This document shows positions 22,299-31,493 of a stretch of DNA of 39,528 nucleotides, one piece after another; the stretch's first letter is position 1, and the number at the start of each line of letters is the position of its first letter. This DNA comes from an uncultured bacterium (GTDB taxonomy: Bacteria > Patescibacteriota > Minisyncoccia > Phycocordibacterales > UBA9973): positions 1-39,528 of the forward strand of contig CAIJZZ010000003.1 in the NCBI GenBank assembly GCA_903825255.1. The letters are read 5' to 3'. A model generated the notes under the pieces. That model searched no databases, was not told where the DNA came from, and worked only from the letters and a program-made list of their open reading frames with translations. The position numbers and the translations under genes are program-made.

Positions 22299-23591
22299 TT
22301 ATTTATTTAATAATAAACTAAGCTTCCCATTAGCGTCATTAATAGCAAAATATGCTGTCACACTATTAGAAAGTACTTCATCAATCATATTTTTAAAAAT
22401 ACTATCAGTATCTGCCGGTGAAGGATCAAGCCAAGCTTTGGCAAAAAGAGCGGAATCATAGAAAACTGGAAGATTTGCATCAGTTGGTTTTTGAGCTAAT
22501 AAATCACGCCTAGCTGGAACAACTCCAATAGCTTTGGCAAACTGATTAGCGAAATCCCCACCTGCCATTAAAGTAGCGGCTTTTAAAGCGGTAGTAATAT
22601 TTTTTGAAAAAGAAGACACAGCAATACCCGTAACTCTACCTGTAGTCAATTTAAAATTACTATTTTTAAATTGAGGCATTGGTGCTACTGAAAAATTTTC
22701 ATTTGGATTTTTATTTGTTAATGACTGCAACTCACTAGCATAGCCAAAATAAAAAACTAAATCTTCTGATGAAAAGGCTTCAGTAGAATTTGGTAATCCT
22801 CTATTCCATGAATAGACTTTATTTGCTGGGTCAGAAAAACTAAGATAAAAAGACAAAGTAGAGGCTAAATCTTGTGTTTTGTCATTATTACCCAAGGTAG
22901 GTGAAAAAAAACCATTACTTTCAGTGACAATAGAACTGCCTATTTGCATAAATAAAGTAGAAAGAATATCTTTAGCATGCGTAATATTAGAAAATTGACC
23001 TAAGGCTACAGTGCTTATTGAAATATTCCCATTATTTCTTTTAGTCAAAATCGGGGCTAAATTACTTAAATCGTCCCAATATTGTGGAGGATAAACAACA
23101 GAATTAGTATCTAAAATACTGCGATTATAATACATCACTAATGGATCGACAGCCAACGGAAAAGCTAAAATTCCTTTAGAATTCAAAAAAACTTCTCCAG
23201 CACCAGCAAAAGTATTTTTAAAAGAAGCAGTAGAATAGCTAGTATATGGAATAGGGAAAATTTTATTTTTATAACTTAAAATTAAATTGTCAGGCAAAAA
23301 GAACATATCTGGTCCATTTCCAGTTGCTAATGCCTCAAGCAAGTCTTTATCAAAAGTCACTGGATCTTTTTCTACATATTTGACGATAAAAGTAGGATTA
23401 ATAGAATTAAAATCCTGTACTGCAACCTTAATCGATTCCGCTTTTACTGTTCCCCATAAAACAACTGTGCCTAGACTTCCTGCTTGGTCTTTATTACTGC
23501 CGAGAGGAATAATCCCAGCAAAAACTAAAACACCTAAAATGCCTAAAATGATAAATACACCAATAATTACAATTTGAAAATTTATTTTCAT
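22299..23591 (-). CDS. Extracellular solute-binding protein (ABC family 1-like)
   Basis: N-terminal TM; VVLWGTVKAESIKVAVQDFNSINPTFIVKYVEKDPVTFDKDLLEALATGNGPDMFFLPDNLI and later VAPMPQF...GVVPARRDLL. Confidence 0.8.
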   Translation of the reverse strand: MKINFQIVIIGVFIILGILGVLVFAGIIPLGSNKDQAGSLGTVVLWGTVKAESIKVAVQDFNSINPTFIVKYVEKDPVTFDKDLLEALATGNGPDMFFLPDNLILSYKNKIFPIPYTSYSTASFKNTFAGAGEVFLNSKGILAFPLAVDPLVMYYNRSILDTNSVVYPPQYWDDLSNLAPILTKRNNGNISISTVALGQFSNITHAKDILSTLFMQIGSSIVTESNGFFSPTLGNNDKTQDLASTLSFYLSFSDPANKVYSWNRGLPNSTEAFSSEDLVFYFGYASELQSLTNKNPNENFSVAPMPQFKNSNFKLTTGRVTGIAVSSFSKNITTALKAATLMAGGDFANQFAKAIGVVPARRDLLAQKPTDANLPVFYDSALFAKAWLDPSPADTDSIFKNMIDEVLSNSVTAYFAINDANGKLSLLLNK

Positions 23592-24127
23592 TTTTTTTCT
23601 ACAGGATTATTATTTAATATCATACCATAATGGTATTCTCCGACTTTAATTTCTCTATCATAAATAAATCCTTTGGCTTCAAAAAGTTCTCGAGCTTTCA
23701 CTTTATCAAAAATTTTTACCGAACCAGAGCCAACGGGAGGTAAACCATCAAGCCAATCAATCAAAAGGATTTTCCCAACCGGTTTCAAAATTCTTTTAAT
23801 TTCTTCAATAAATCTATCTTTATTCTCAATTTGAAAAAGAACGTCAGAAATAACTACTGCGTCTAATACTTCATCTTTAATATTAGTACCTCCTCTTTTT
23901 TCAATATTTCCCCAAAGAAATTCTATATTATTTAAATATGCATCTTTTGCTTTATTTTTAATTGTCGTTAAAAAATCTTTTTGTATTTCAATAGCATAGA
24001 CTTTCCCTTTTGGAACCATCTCAGCTAAGGGAATAGAATAATAGCCGGTCCCGGCTCCAAGATCCGCTACTATCATATCTTCTCTCAACCCAAATTGTTT
24101 TAAATTTTTAGTCGGATCCGCAAACAT
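23588..24127 (-). CDS. Class I SAM-dependent methyltransferase
   Basis: VADLGAGTGYYSIPLAEMVPKGKVYAIEIQKDFL...LDAVVISDVLFQ...EIKRILKPVGKILLIDW. Confidence 0.88.
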   Translation of the reverse strand: MFADPTKNLKQFGLREDMIVADLGAGTGYYSIPLAEMVPKGKVYAIEIQKDFLTTIKNKAKDAYLNNIEFLWGNIEKRGGTNIKDEVLDAVVISDVLFQIENKDRFIEEIKRILKPVGKILLIDWLDGLPPVGSGSVKIFDKVKARELFEAKGFIYDREIKVGEYHYGMILNNNPVEKK

Positions 24128-24133
24128 AATTTA

Positions 24134-24139
24134 ATTATA
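24134..24139 (-). promoter_or_regulatory. -10 element TATAAT 6 nt before the methyltransferase start
   Basis: Minus strand TTGTAA-16-TATAAT-TAAATT-ATG. Confidence 0.6.
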
Positions 24140-24198
24140 CCGCGTAGTGAAATTTTTACAAAACTATACTATTGATAGTAGTATCTTTAAACAAAAAA

Positions 24199-26658
24199 CT
24201 ACGAACAAGTGAGCGAGGCAATATTGTCACCAGCACGAAGACGCATTATGGTCACTCCTTGAGTTTGTCGTCCTAAAGATGGAATATCTTTTAATACTGT
24301 TCTAATCACTTGTCCTTTTTTGGACATAGCAATCAATTCTTCTTCTTTTCCAGTCAATACTTTTGCTACGATTAATTTACCAGTTTTGGGGGTCACCTTT
24401 GCCGTTTTAATACCTGAACCACCTCTTTTTTGTACTTTATATTCCTTAAGGGCTGTTTTTTTACCAAGGCCATTAGCACTCATAGTCAAAAATGCTCCAT
24501 CTCTATAATCTTTTTTTACTACATCTACACTGATTACCTCATCACCTTTACTCAATTTTATTCCACGAACTCCACCAGCCGTACGGCCCATTTCTCGAAT
24601 ATCAGATTCTTTAAAACGAATTGACTGCCCACCTGAGGTTGCAATCATTACTTCATCCCCCTTATCAGTTAAAAGAGCTGAGATAAGACTGTCACCTTTA
24701 TCTAGCCGAATAGAAATGATGCCGCTACGACGAACATCTTTAAAACTCTCGCCAGACATTTTTTTCGCCGTACCATTTTTGGTAATGAGCATTAGGGATA
24801 CTGCAGAATTTTTTGCGCCTTTAGGCATCGTCAAAATTGAAGTCACTTTTTCATCTCCCGCTAAAGAAAGGAAATTCATTATGGATTTACCTTTTGTTGC
24901 TCTACGTCCTTCAGGTAAATCATACATTTTCATTTGATAAGCTTTACCTAAATTAGTGAAGAAAAGTAAATCACTGTGTGTAGAGCCAGAAACTAACATC
25001 GTCACAAAATCTTCTTCTTTAGTTTCTAGATCTACTACCCCAACTCCGCCACGTTTTTGTGAATGATATTCAGACGGGTCAGAACGTTTTACATAGCCCC
25101 CTGCTGTAAAGACGAGCATTGTTTCTTTATCAGGGATTAAATCTTCATCTGAAATCTCTTTAATGCCACCTTTAAAAATTTTGGTTCGGCGCTCATCCGC
25201 ATATTTCTCACGAATTTCTTTTAACTCATCTGAAATTACTTTTAACATCTTTTTAGGGCTAGCTAATAAATCCTTTATTTCTTTGATAAATTTTTGTTTT
25301 TCTTCCAACTCATTTTCGACTGCTTTTCTCTCGAGCCCTGCCAACTTTTGTAATTTCATTTCGAGAATTGCCGCTGCCTGTAAATCAGAGAACTTGAATT
25401 CTTTCATTAAATTAGTTTTTGCGATTTGAGCATCTTTCGATCCACGAATGACAGTGATCACTCGATCGATTTTATCTAATGCCTTTTTCAAACCAAGCAA
25501 AATATGTTCACGTTCTTCCGCTTTGCGTAAATCATAAAGTGAACGTCTTTTGACTACGTCTTTACGGTGTCCGATAAATTCAGAAAGAATTGATTTTAAA
25601 GAAAGTGTTTGTGGTACGCCATCGACTAAGGCAACAATATTGAAATTAAAATTGGATTCAAGTTGAGTATTTTTATAAATATAATTTAAAACTTTTTCTG
25701 GATGCGCTCCGTTTTTCAAATCAATTACTATTCGAATATCACGAGTCGATTCATCGCGTAATCCCTTGATACCGTCGATTTTCTTTTCTTGCACCAATTC
25801 AGCAATCGCAATAATTAAATTTGATTTATTTACTCGAAAAGGAATAGAGGTAATTATTATTTGAAACATTCCTCCTTTTTGTTCGATGATTTCTGCTTCA
25901 CCTCGGCACACGACTCCACCTCGGCCTGAGGAATAAGCATGTAACATATCTTTATAGCCATAGGCTACTCCTCCAGTCGGGAAGTCCGGTCCTTTCACAA
26001 ATTGCATCAAATCTTCAGTCGTGGCTTCATCATTTTCAATTAAATAATTTGTGGCATCTATCACCTCAGCTAGATTGTGCGGAGGAATATTGGTAGCCAT
26101 ACCGACAGCAATACCGAGTGTTCCATTCAAAAGGAGCCCTGGCACAGCCGTAGGAAAAACAACTGGTTCTTTTCGAGTCTGGTCGTAGTTCGGACGAAAA
26201 TCAACTGTTTCTTTTTCTAAATCTCGCAAAAGTTCATTGGAAATTTTAGACATTTTTGCTTCAGTGTAACGCATAGCCGCCGCATTATCGCCATCAATCG
26301 AGCCGAAGTTTCCTTGCCCTAGGACTAATGGATAACGGTAAGAAAACTCTTGGGCCATACCCACCATTGAATCATAAACTGCCGTATCACCATGTGGATG
26401 ATATTTTCCAAGCACATCTCCTACTACCAAAGCTGATTTTCGAAAACGAGAAGATGAGGTAAGCCCGAGCTCATTCATCGCATACAAAATTCTACGGTGC
26501 ACTGGCTTTAATCCATCTCTTACATCGGGTAATGCACGAGCAGTAATGACAGACATTGAATATGCCAAATAGGACTCTTTCATTTCGGTCACTATATCTA
26601 CTGGTAAAATATTTTTTGAAACAAAATTTTCTTCAGTTGGTTCTGTTTTTTTTGCCAT
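24199..26658 (-). CDS. gyrA: DNA gyrase subunit A
   Basis: [53 protein letters not shown], catalytic Tyr in [10 protein letters not shown], GyrA-box-like QKRGGVGV. Confidence 0.95.
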   Translation of the reverse strand: MAKKTEPTEENFVSKNILPVDIVTEMKESYLAYSMSVITARALPDVRDGLKPVHRRILYAMNELGLTSSSRFRKSALVVGDVLGKYHPHGDTAVYDSMVGMAQEFSYRYPLVLGQGNFGSIDGDNAAAMRYTEAKMSKISNELLRDLEKETVDFRPNYDQTRKEPVVFPTAVPGLLLNGTLGIAVGMATNIPPHNLAEVIDATNYLIENDEATTEDLMQFVKGPDFPTGGVAYGYKDMLHAYSSGRGGVVCRGEAEIIEQKGGMFQIIITSIPFRVNKSNLIIAIAELVQEKKIDGIKGLRDESTRDIRIVIDLKNGAHPEKVLNYIYKNTQLESNFNFNIVALVDGVPQTLSLKSILSEFIGHRKDVVKRRSLYDLRKAEEREHILLGLKKALDKIDRVITVIRGSKDAQIAKTNLMKEFKFSDLQAAAILEMKLQKLAGLERKAVENELEEKQKFIKEIKDLLASPKKMLKVISDELKEIREKYADERRTKIFKGGIKEISDEDLIPDKETMLVFTAGGYVKRSDPSEYHSQKRGGVGVVDLETKEEDFVTMLVSGSTHSDLLFFTNLGKAYQMKMYDLPEGRRATKGKSIMNFLSLAGDEKVTSILTMPKGAKNSAVSLMLITKNGTAKKMSGESFKDVRRSGIISIRLDKGDSLISALLTDKGDEVMIATSGGQSIRFKESDIREMGRTAGGVRGIKLSKGDEVISVDVVKKDYRDGAFLTMSANGLGKKTALKEYKVQKRGGSGIKTAKVTPKTGKLIVAKVLTGKEEELIAMSKKGQVIRTVLKDIPSLGRQTQGVTIMRLRAGDNIASLTCS

Positions 26659-26666
26659 ATTATATA

Positions 26667-26909
26667 TTATTGATTAGAATTTTTATCTGAGACACTATTG
26701 TAACCACCGACAATATTATCTTTTAAAACTGTAAAGGGTTTTAAATCTTGCTGCATTTTTATTTTCGCGTCCTTATTGGAAAAACTTATACTTAAAGAAA
26801 AAACCCATAAAGCTAACATTATGATAACTACTATAATCATTAAAAGATTTAAAATATGTCTTCTTTCTGCTTCTGGTCTTTTTCTTAATTTATGAATTAT
26901 TTTTTTCAT
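26667..26909 (-). CDS. Small single-TM protein, hypothetical
   Basis: 80-aa ORF with hydrophobic segment, closely upstream of gyrA on the same strand. Confidence 0.55.
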   Translation of the reverse strand: MKKIIHKLRKRPEAERRHILNLLMIIVVIIMLALWVFSLSISFSNKDAKIKMQQDLKPFTVLKDNIVGGYNSVSDKNSNQ

Positions 26910-26937
26910 TTTTTTATTTGTCTACTTTTACAAAAAA

Positions 26938-27564
26938 TTAAATTGGTTTTAAAACGACCACTTCTCCTTCCTTACCTTCTAATTCCTTACGTTTTAAAGT
27001 TAATTTATCGACTACTTCGGCTTTTTCTTCTCCTATTTCTTTCAAAAAAGCTTTTAAGGAAGTATTGTCATAATCCATCGGAATTATCATTTTCGGTTCA
27101 AGAGAGGAAGCGATTTTGGCTGATTGTTTAGCATCGAGCAAGCCTTTGTCGCCAACGGGAATAAAAAGAATATCTACGTCTTCTATGGCCTCACGGGCTT
27201 CTTTAGAAAATTCTGTATTGGACAAGGCTCCTAAGAAAACAATATTGATACTGTCCACGGTCAAAATATAAATTGTATTAATATATTTTTTACCAGCAAT
27301 TTCTGCATTGGACATTACTCCTTTTATAAAAATTTCTTTTACTTCATAATCCCCTGGACCAGATATCACAAAAGGTACTCTATCTCCGTGAGAGAGTTGA
27401 TCTACTCCATTGTAATCAGGATGATTGGTAGTAATGAGTGCAATATCCGCTCCAAAGTGAGCTGAAATACCAGTTTTAGAATTTTTACTGACTGGATTAA
27501 AAGCCAAAACCATCTCCCCTTGCCCAATCTTGAAAAACTGTTTGCCGAAATATGTGATTATCAT
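26938..27564 (-). CDS. MBL-fold metal-dependent hydrolase
   Basis: MIITYFGKQFFKIGQGEMVLAFNP...ALITTNHPDYNGVDQL...GPGDYEV...LFIPVGDKGLLDAKQSAKIASSLEPKMIIPMDY. Confidence 0.8.
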   Translation of the reverse strand: MIITYFGKQFFKIGQGEMVLAFNPVSKNSKTGISAHFGADIALITTNHPDYNGVDQLSHGDRVPFVISGPGDYEVKEIFIKGVMSNAEIAGKKYINTIYILTVDSINIVFLGALSNTEFSKEAREAIEDVDILFIPVGDKGLLDAKQSAKIASSLEPKMIIPMDYDNTSLKAFLKEIGEEKAEVVDKLTLKRKELEGKEGEVVVLKPI

Positions 27565-27702
27565 TGTTTATATTATAGCAAATTTAAGAGAAAAAGAAAA
27601 CAAAAAAAGTTAGTTATTCACAGTAATTTCTTTAAATTTATGTAAAAAAATGCTATATTTAATCTAAATTATTTTCATAGTTATTAACTAATACTTTATT
27701 TT

Positions 27703-27783
27703 ATGAAAAAAACAACATTGTTCATGTTTAAAGCTGCTGGTCAAAAAGTAAGATTGCTAAGTTTTCCAAAAGATGAAGGTTAA
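27703..27783 (+). CDS. Candidate small ORF (26 aa) MKKTTLFMFKAAGQKVRLLSFPKDEG
   Basis: ATG-to-TAA frame followed by a terminator hairpin at about 27818-27842; too short for the ORF track. Confidence 0.35.
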   Translation: MKKTTLFMFKAAGQKVRLLSFPKDEG

Positions 27784-27817
27784 AAGTAAGTGAAGTCTTT
27801 TGAAAAATATTTTGAAA

Positions 27818-27842
27818 AAGGGTTCCCATTGGAGCCCTTTTT
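27818..27842 (+). terminator. Terminator
   Basis: AAAGGGTTCC-CATT-GGAGCCCTTTTTTT. Confidence 0.75.
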
Positions 27843-27966
27843 TTATTTGACTTTTGGGGTAAATAAGGTAATATTTTAAATGAAAGAACAAAACCGTACT
27901 TTCCTATTTTTTTACCAAATCGGTTTAAAATCACAAATTATTTTAAAACTTAATATACTTAAAATT

Positions 27967-28623
27967 ATGGAAAAGACTAAAAAATTTTCAGCAACAGAAT
28001 TTCTTTTAGATTTTGAATTTGAAAGAAAAAAAGAATTTAATTTAATCATTTCATCTGTTTTTACCATATTAGCAATATTTAATATGGTATACTCTTTCCT
28101 CGCATTTGGATTGGGTTTAATGTTCCTATTTGCTTTCATACTTTTAATTTTTGCAATTTATCTTGATTTTATTTTTTCGTTTCCTACTGACTTTGAAAAC
28201 CCAGAAAGTTTAAAAAACTATTATGGGCTAAATGTAAAAAAGACTGTAAAAAAAATAAATGAATTAATTACAAACTTAAACGAACAAATAAAAGAAAGGT
28301 TAGAAAAATTTAGAGAAAATAACCCTGTATATAAGGAATACAGCGAACTTTTTAAAAAAAAGAACATAGATTTCTCAGATTTTTTTAAGAACATCAATCT
28401 GGAAACATTCAATGTTTTAAAAGATTGTGAAGGTCATAATGCAGAAATACTTAAACTTCAAATCGAAGTTGATAACTATGAAGATCAAAGATGGATTTTA
28501 AAACATCTTAAAGAACAAAATTTTTGGCAATATTTAAAAAGAAGATTAATAAATTTTCCAAAAAATGTAATAAAAAAAATACATCAATTGAAAGAATTTC
28601 TAACTGTACAATTAATTGGTTAA
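27967..28623 (+). CDS. Membrane protein, hypothetical (start reassigned)
   Basis: MEKTKKFSATEFLLDFEFERKK... with TATACT 7 nt upstream of ATG 27967; two TM segments, charged C-terminal part. Confidence 0.55.
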   Translation: MEKTKKFSATEFLLDFEFERKKEFNLIISSVFTILAIFNMVYSFLAFGLGLMFLFAFILLIFAIYLDFIFSFPTDFENPESLKNYYGLNVKKTVKKINELITNLNEQIKERLEKFRENNPVYKEYSELFKKKNIDFSDFFKNINLETFNVLKDCEGHNAEILKLQIEVDNYEDQRWILKHLKEQNFWQYLKRRLINFPKNVIKKIHQLKEFLTVQLIG

Positions 28624-28636
28624 AAATACCATAAAC

Positions 28637-28679
28637 AAAAGACAATAAAAAAGACAAAATTTTTTATTGTCTTTTTTAT
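28637..28679 (+). terminator. Terminator
   Basis: Perfect 16-bp AAAAGACAATAAAAAA / TTTTTTATTGTCTTTT + T-tract. Confidence 0.8.
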
Positions 28680-28724
28680 TTTTTACTTGCTTTTATTGTG
28701 TTTTATAGTAAGATGTTTATATAT

Positions 28725-28811
28725 TATTAAAAGCCAGGATTTAGGGTAACCTTTCGATATTCGGTCGAAAAACCTAAGCCTTATATCCGCTTTACGCGGA
28801 TTTTATTTTTT
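28725..28811 (+). promoter_or_regulatory. Candidate attenuator / riboswitch-like leader of the S1-domain gene
   Basis: GGATTTAGGGTAACC-TTTCGA-TATTCGG-TCGAAA-AACCTAAGCC followed by ATCCGC-TTTAC-GCGGAT + TTTTATTTTTT immediately before ATG 28812. Confidence 0.6.
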
Positions 28812-29897
28812 ATGAATAAAGAAGAAACAATAGTAATAGAAGAAAATTTAGTTTTAAAATCAATCGTCGACCGAAGTTTAAATAAACCAGAAATTGATTC
28901 CTTAGTAGAAGGTCCAGTTATTTTGGTACAAAAATCTTCAGTCTATGTGGACCTTTCTCCTTTCGGAACTGGTATCATTTACGGACGAGAATTTATTAAT
29001 GCGAAAGATGTTATTAAGAAAATAAACTTGGGCGACATCATTAAAGCCAAAGTTGTAGATATTGAAAATAAAGACGGTTATGTAGAGCTTTCCTTAAAAG
29101 AAGCTAAACAAGCTCTAACTTGGAGCGAAGCCGAAAAAGCCATCAAGGCCAAGACTGTTATGGATCTTGAAATCAAAGATGCCAATAAAGGCGGTTTGAT
29201 CCTAGAATGGCAAGGGATTCAAGGATTCCTCCCAGCTTCTCAGCTCAAAGCGGATCACTATCCTCGTGTAGAAGACTCAGATAAAGATAAAATCTTAAAA
29301 GAATTGAAAAAATTAATCGGCCAAAAAATCTCTGTAATGATTATTTCTACTCTACCAAAAGAAGGTAAACTTATCTTCTCAGAAAAAGACAATAACCCAG
29401 AAGAAAAGAAAGAAATTTTGAGTAAATACAACGTCGGAGATGATCTTGATTGCACGATTGCCGGTATTGTGGACTTCGGTATCTTCCTTAAATTAGAAGA
29501 AGGCTTAGAAGGACTCGTACACATCTCAGAGCTTGATTGGGGTCTAGTGGACGATCCACGTAGTATGTTTAAAGTCGGAGATAAAATCCGAGCCAAAGTA
29601 ATTGAAATCAAAGATGGTAAGATTTCCCTTTCCGTCAAAGCCCTCAAAGAAAATCCTTGGAAGGAATATGAAGGTAAATTAAAGAAAGGAGACATTATTA
29701 CAGGCGTAGTTATTAAATACAACAAACACGGTGCGCTTGTTTCTATCAAAGAAGGTGTCGCTGGACTTGTCCACAACTCCACTTTTGGTGGCGAAGCGAA
29801 ACTTCGTGAAAAGTTAGAACTAGGAAAGAATTACAATTTCCAAATTACTCTCTTTGAACCAAAGGATCACAAAATGACCTTAATGTATTTGGAATAA
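28812..29897 (+). CDS. rpsA: S1 RNA-binding domain protein, ribosomal protein S1-like
   Basis: About four S1 repeats, e.g. GDDLDCTIAGIVDFGIFLKLEEGLEGLVHISELDWG and GDIITGVVIKYNKHGALVSIKEGVAGLVHNSTF. Confidence 0.9.
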   Translation: MNKEETIVIEENLVLKSIVDRSLNKPEIDSLVEGPVILVQKSSVYVDLSPFGTGIIYGREFINAKDVIKKINLGDIIKAKVVDIENKDGYVELSLKEAKQALTWSEAEKAIKAKTVMDLEIKDANKGGLILEWQGIQGFLPASQLKADHYPRVEDSDKDKILKELKKLIGQKISVMIISTLPKEGKLIFSEKDNNPEEKKEILSKYNVGDDLDCTIAGIVDFGIFLKLEEGLEGLVHISELDWGLVDDPRSMFKVGDKIRAKVIEIKDGKISLSVKALKENPWKEYEGKLKKGDIITGVVIKYNKHGALVSIKEGVAGLVHNSTFGGEAKLREKLELGKNYNFQITLFEPKDHKMTLMYLE

Positions 29898-29941
29898 AAA
29901 AATAAATACAACCCCCTAAATCCTCCTTATCAGTGGGACAC

Positions 29942-29971
29942 AAAAAATCCCCTATTAAGGGGATTTTTTTA
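29942..29971. terminator. Bidirectional terminator between convergent genes
   Basis: AAAAAATCCCC-TATTAA-GGGGATTTTTTT. Confidence 0.85.
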
Positions 29972-29977
29972 ATTTTA

Positions 29978-30487
29978 TTATTTTGTAATAGGAGTTGTGT
30001 CGGAAACTTTTTTTACGTATCTCAAAGGAACACGTGTATTTGAACCATTTTCTAACCCGATTCCCCACCCAGTATCAGAACCTTCATCTTCATATAACGC
30101 GAAACAAGAATTGACTACATCGCCTTTATACCAAGGAATAGTAGTTATTGGAATTGATTTATCACAACCAGGAAAATCTCCTCCCCAAGACTTACCTATA
30201 CACTTAAATCCATCCTGCTTAAAATCTAAGATAAATTGGTATTTTCCAGGAAGCGGTTTTCCATCTACCGTTGACGCTTGCTGTGAAGTTAATGTTGGAC
30301 AAGTATCATCATTTTTTGTTTTTGAATCTGTTCTTACAACAGTTTTGGTATCATTTTGAGTTACTGGCTGATAATTATTTGCTGGCGGATTTTGTGTAGG
30401 AGCTTTTGAACTCTTGCCTACGTAGTATGCTCCACCACCGAGAATAATTAAAATTCCGATTAACCCAAAACCTTTATTTTTTTTCAT
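29978..30487 (-). CDS. Hypothetical secreted/membrane-anchored protein
   Basis: N-terminal TM with Gly-rich segment, Gln/Asn/Pro linker, C-terminal folded region. Confidence 0.6.
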   Translation of the reverse strand: MKKNKGFGLIGILIILGGGAYYVGKSSKAPTQNPPANNYQPVTQNDTKTVVRTDSKTKNDDTCPTLTSQQASTVDGKPLPGKYQFILDFKQDGFKCIGKSWGGDFPGCDKSIPITTIPWYKGDVVNSCFALYEDEGSDTGWGIGLENGSNTRVPLRYVKKVSDTTPITK

Positions 30488-30552
30488 ACAAATTAATTTT
30501 TTAACTTTTAATAATACTTTATAATATAAACTAATATAACATATTTAAAGCA

Positions 30553-30585
30553 AAGCCCCGCCGATTTTAATCGGCGGGGCTTATT
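30553..30585. terminator. Strong hairpin terminator
   Basis: Perfect 14-bp AAGCCCCGCCGATT-TT-AATCGGCGGGGCTT. Confidence 0.8.
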
Positions 30586-31221
30586 TTAGGCTTTGTTATT
30601 ATTCATATCTGGTGTTACTACTAAATAATTATCAATAGTATCCATTATATGCATAACTTGTTTTGTATAGTTACGAACTACATAAGGAGGATTATAAGTA
30701 TCTAAAATTTGTTTAGTATCTTTGTCGGCATAATGTCTAGCGGTACTAGGGTTATTACCTCCTAAATTTTTAGCCACTGTATCAATCGCTTCTTTATCAG
30801 ACTTGAAACCAATATGGCATGAACCCCAACCGAAAAAGTTATGATCAACATTTTTACAATCTTGCTTACCTCCAGTTGATTCACGGACAGCAATCGCCGG
30901 CAATAAACGCCAATCTAGATCGTTTCTTTCTGCCGCTAAGACCATTTCCTCACCTAATCCCTCAATCGGCATATCATGCTCTTTTAAATAGGCATCGATA
31001 GCATCTGCTTTAGCCTTTAAGTCTTTAGTTTTCTGGTCTACGACTTGATTAAGAGCCATTAGATCAGTAACTCCAATATTTAGTTTTTGTGATAATACAA
31101 TCTGGGAAGTCGAGATAATCGGTGTACCAGAATTTGGAAGGTTTCCAAAGGATACTGGGGTAACGATTATCGGTAAAAATAGGAAGGACTGCGCAAACTG
31201 TATTAATTTTTTATTATTCAT
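30586..31221 (-). CDS. Secreted glucosaminidase/lysozyme-like protein
   Basis: Start reassigned to MNNKKLIQFAQ...; EMVLAAERNDLDWRLLPAIAVRESTGGKQ...HNFFGWGS resembles lysozyme-fold glucosaminidase sequence. Confidence 0.6.
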   Translation of the reverse strand: MNNKKLIQFAQSFLFLPIIVTPVSFGNLPNSGTPIISTSQIVLSQKLNIGVTDLMALNQVVDQKTKDLKAKADAIDAYLKEHDMPIEGLGEEMVLAAERNDLDWRLLPAIAVRESTGGKQDCKNVDHNFFGWGSCHIGFKSDKEAIDTVAKNLGGNNPSTARHYADKDTKQILDTYNPPYVVRNYTKQVMHIMDTIDNYLVVTPDMNNNKA

Positions 31222-31493
31222 ATTTGAGCGGTTTAGCTCCGCCAACTTGAAGACTATTTAAGCCTTAACTGAAAAGCCCTTATTTTTAAGTGTTTATACC
31301 TATAAATAAGGACCTACTTATATACTATCATTTTAGAGAGGAAAAGTCAATAGTTAAGCAACATTTTCCCTGTATGTCAAATAGAAAATACCTTGATAAA
31401 TAAGGGTATTTTATCACTAGCTCATTGACAAATAAGGCTAAAATAGGGATAATTAAGAGGTTGTGGACAAGAGAAAAGTGAAAAGGTTAATTT

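Noticed and set aside
29258-29782. 174-aa minus ORF inside the S1-domain gene
   Set aside because: Antisense to conserved S1 repeats.
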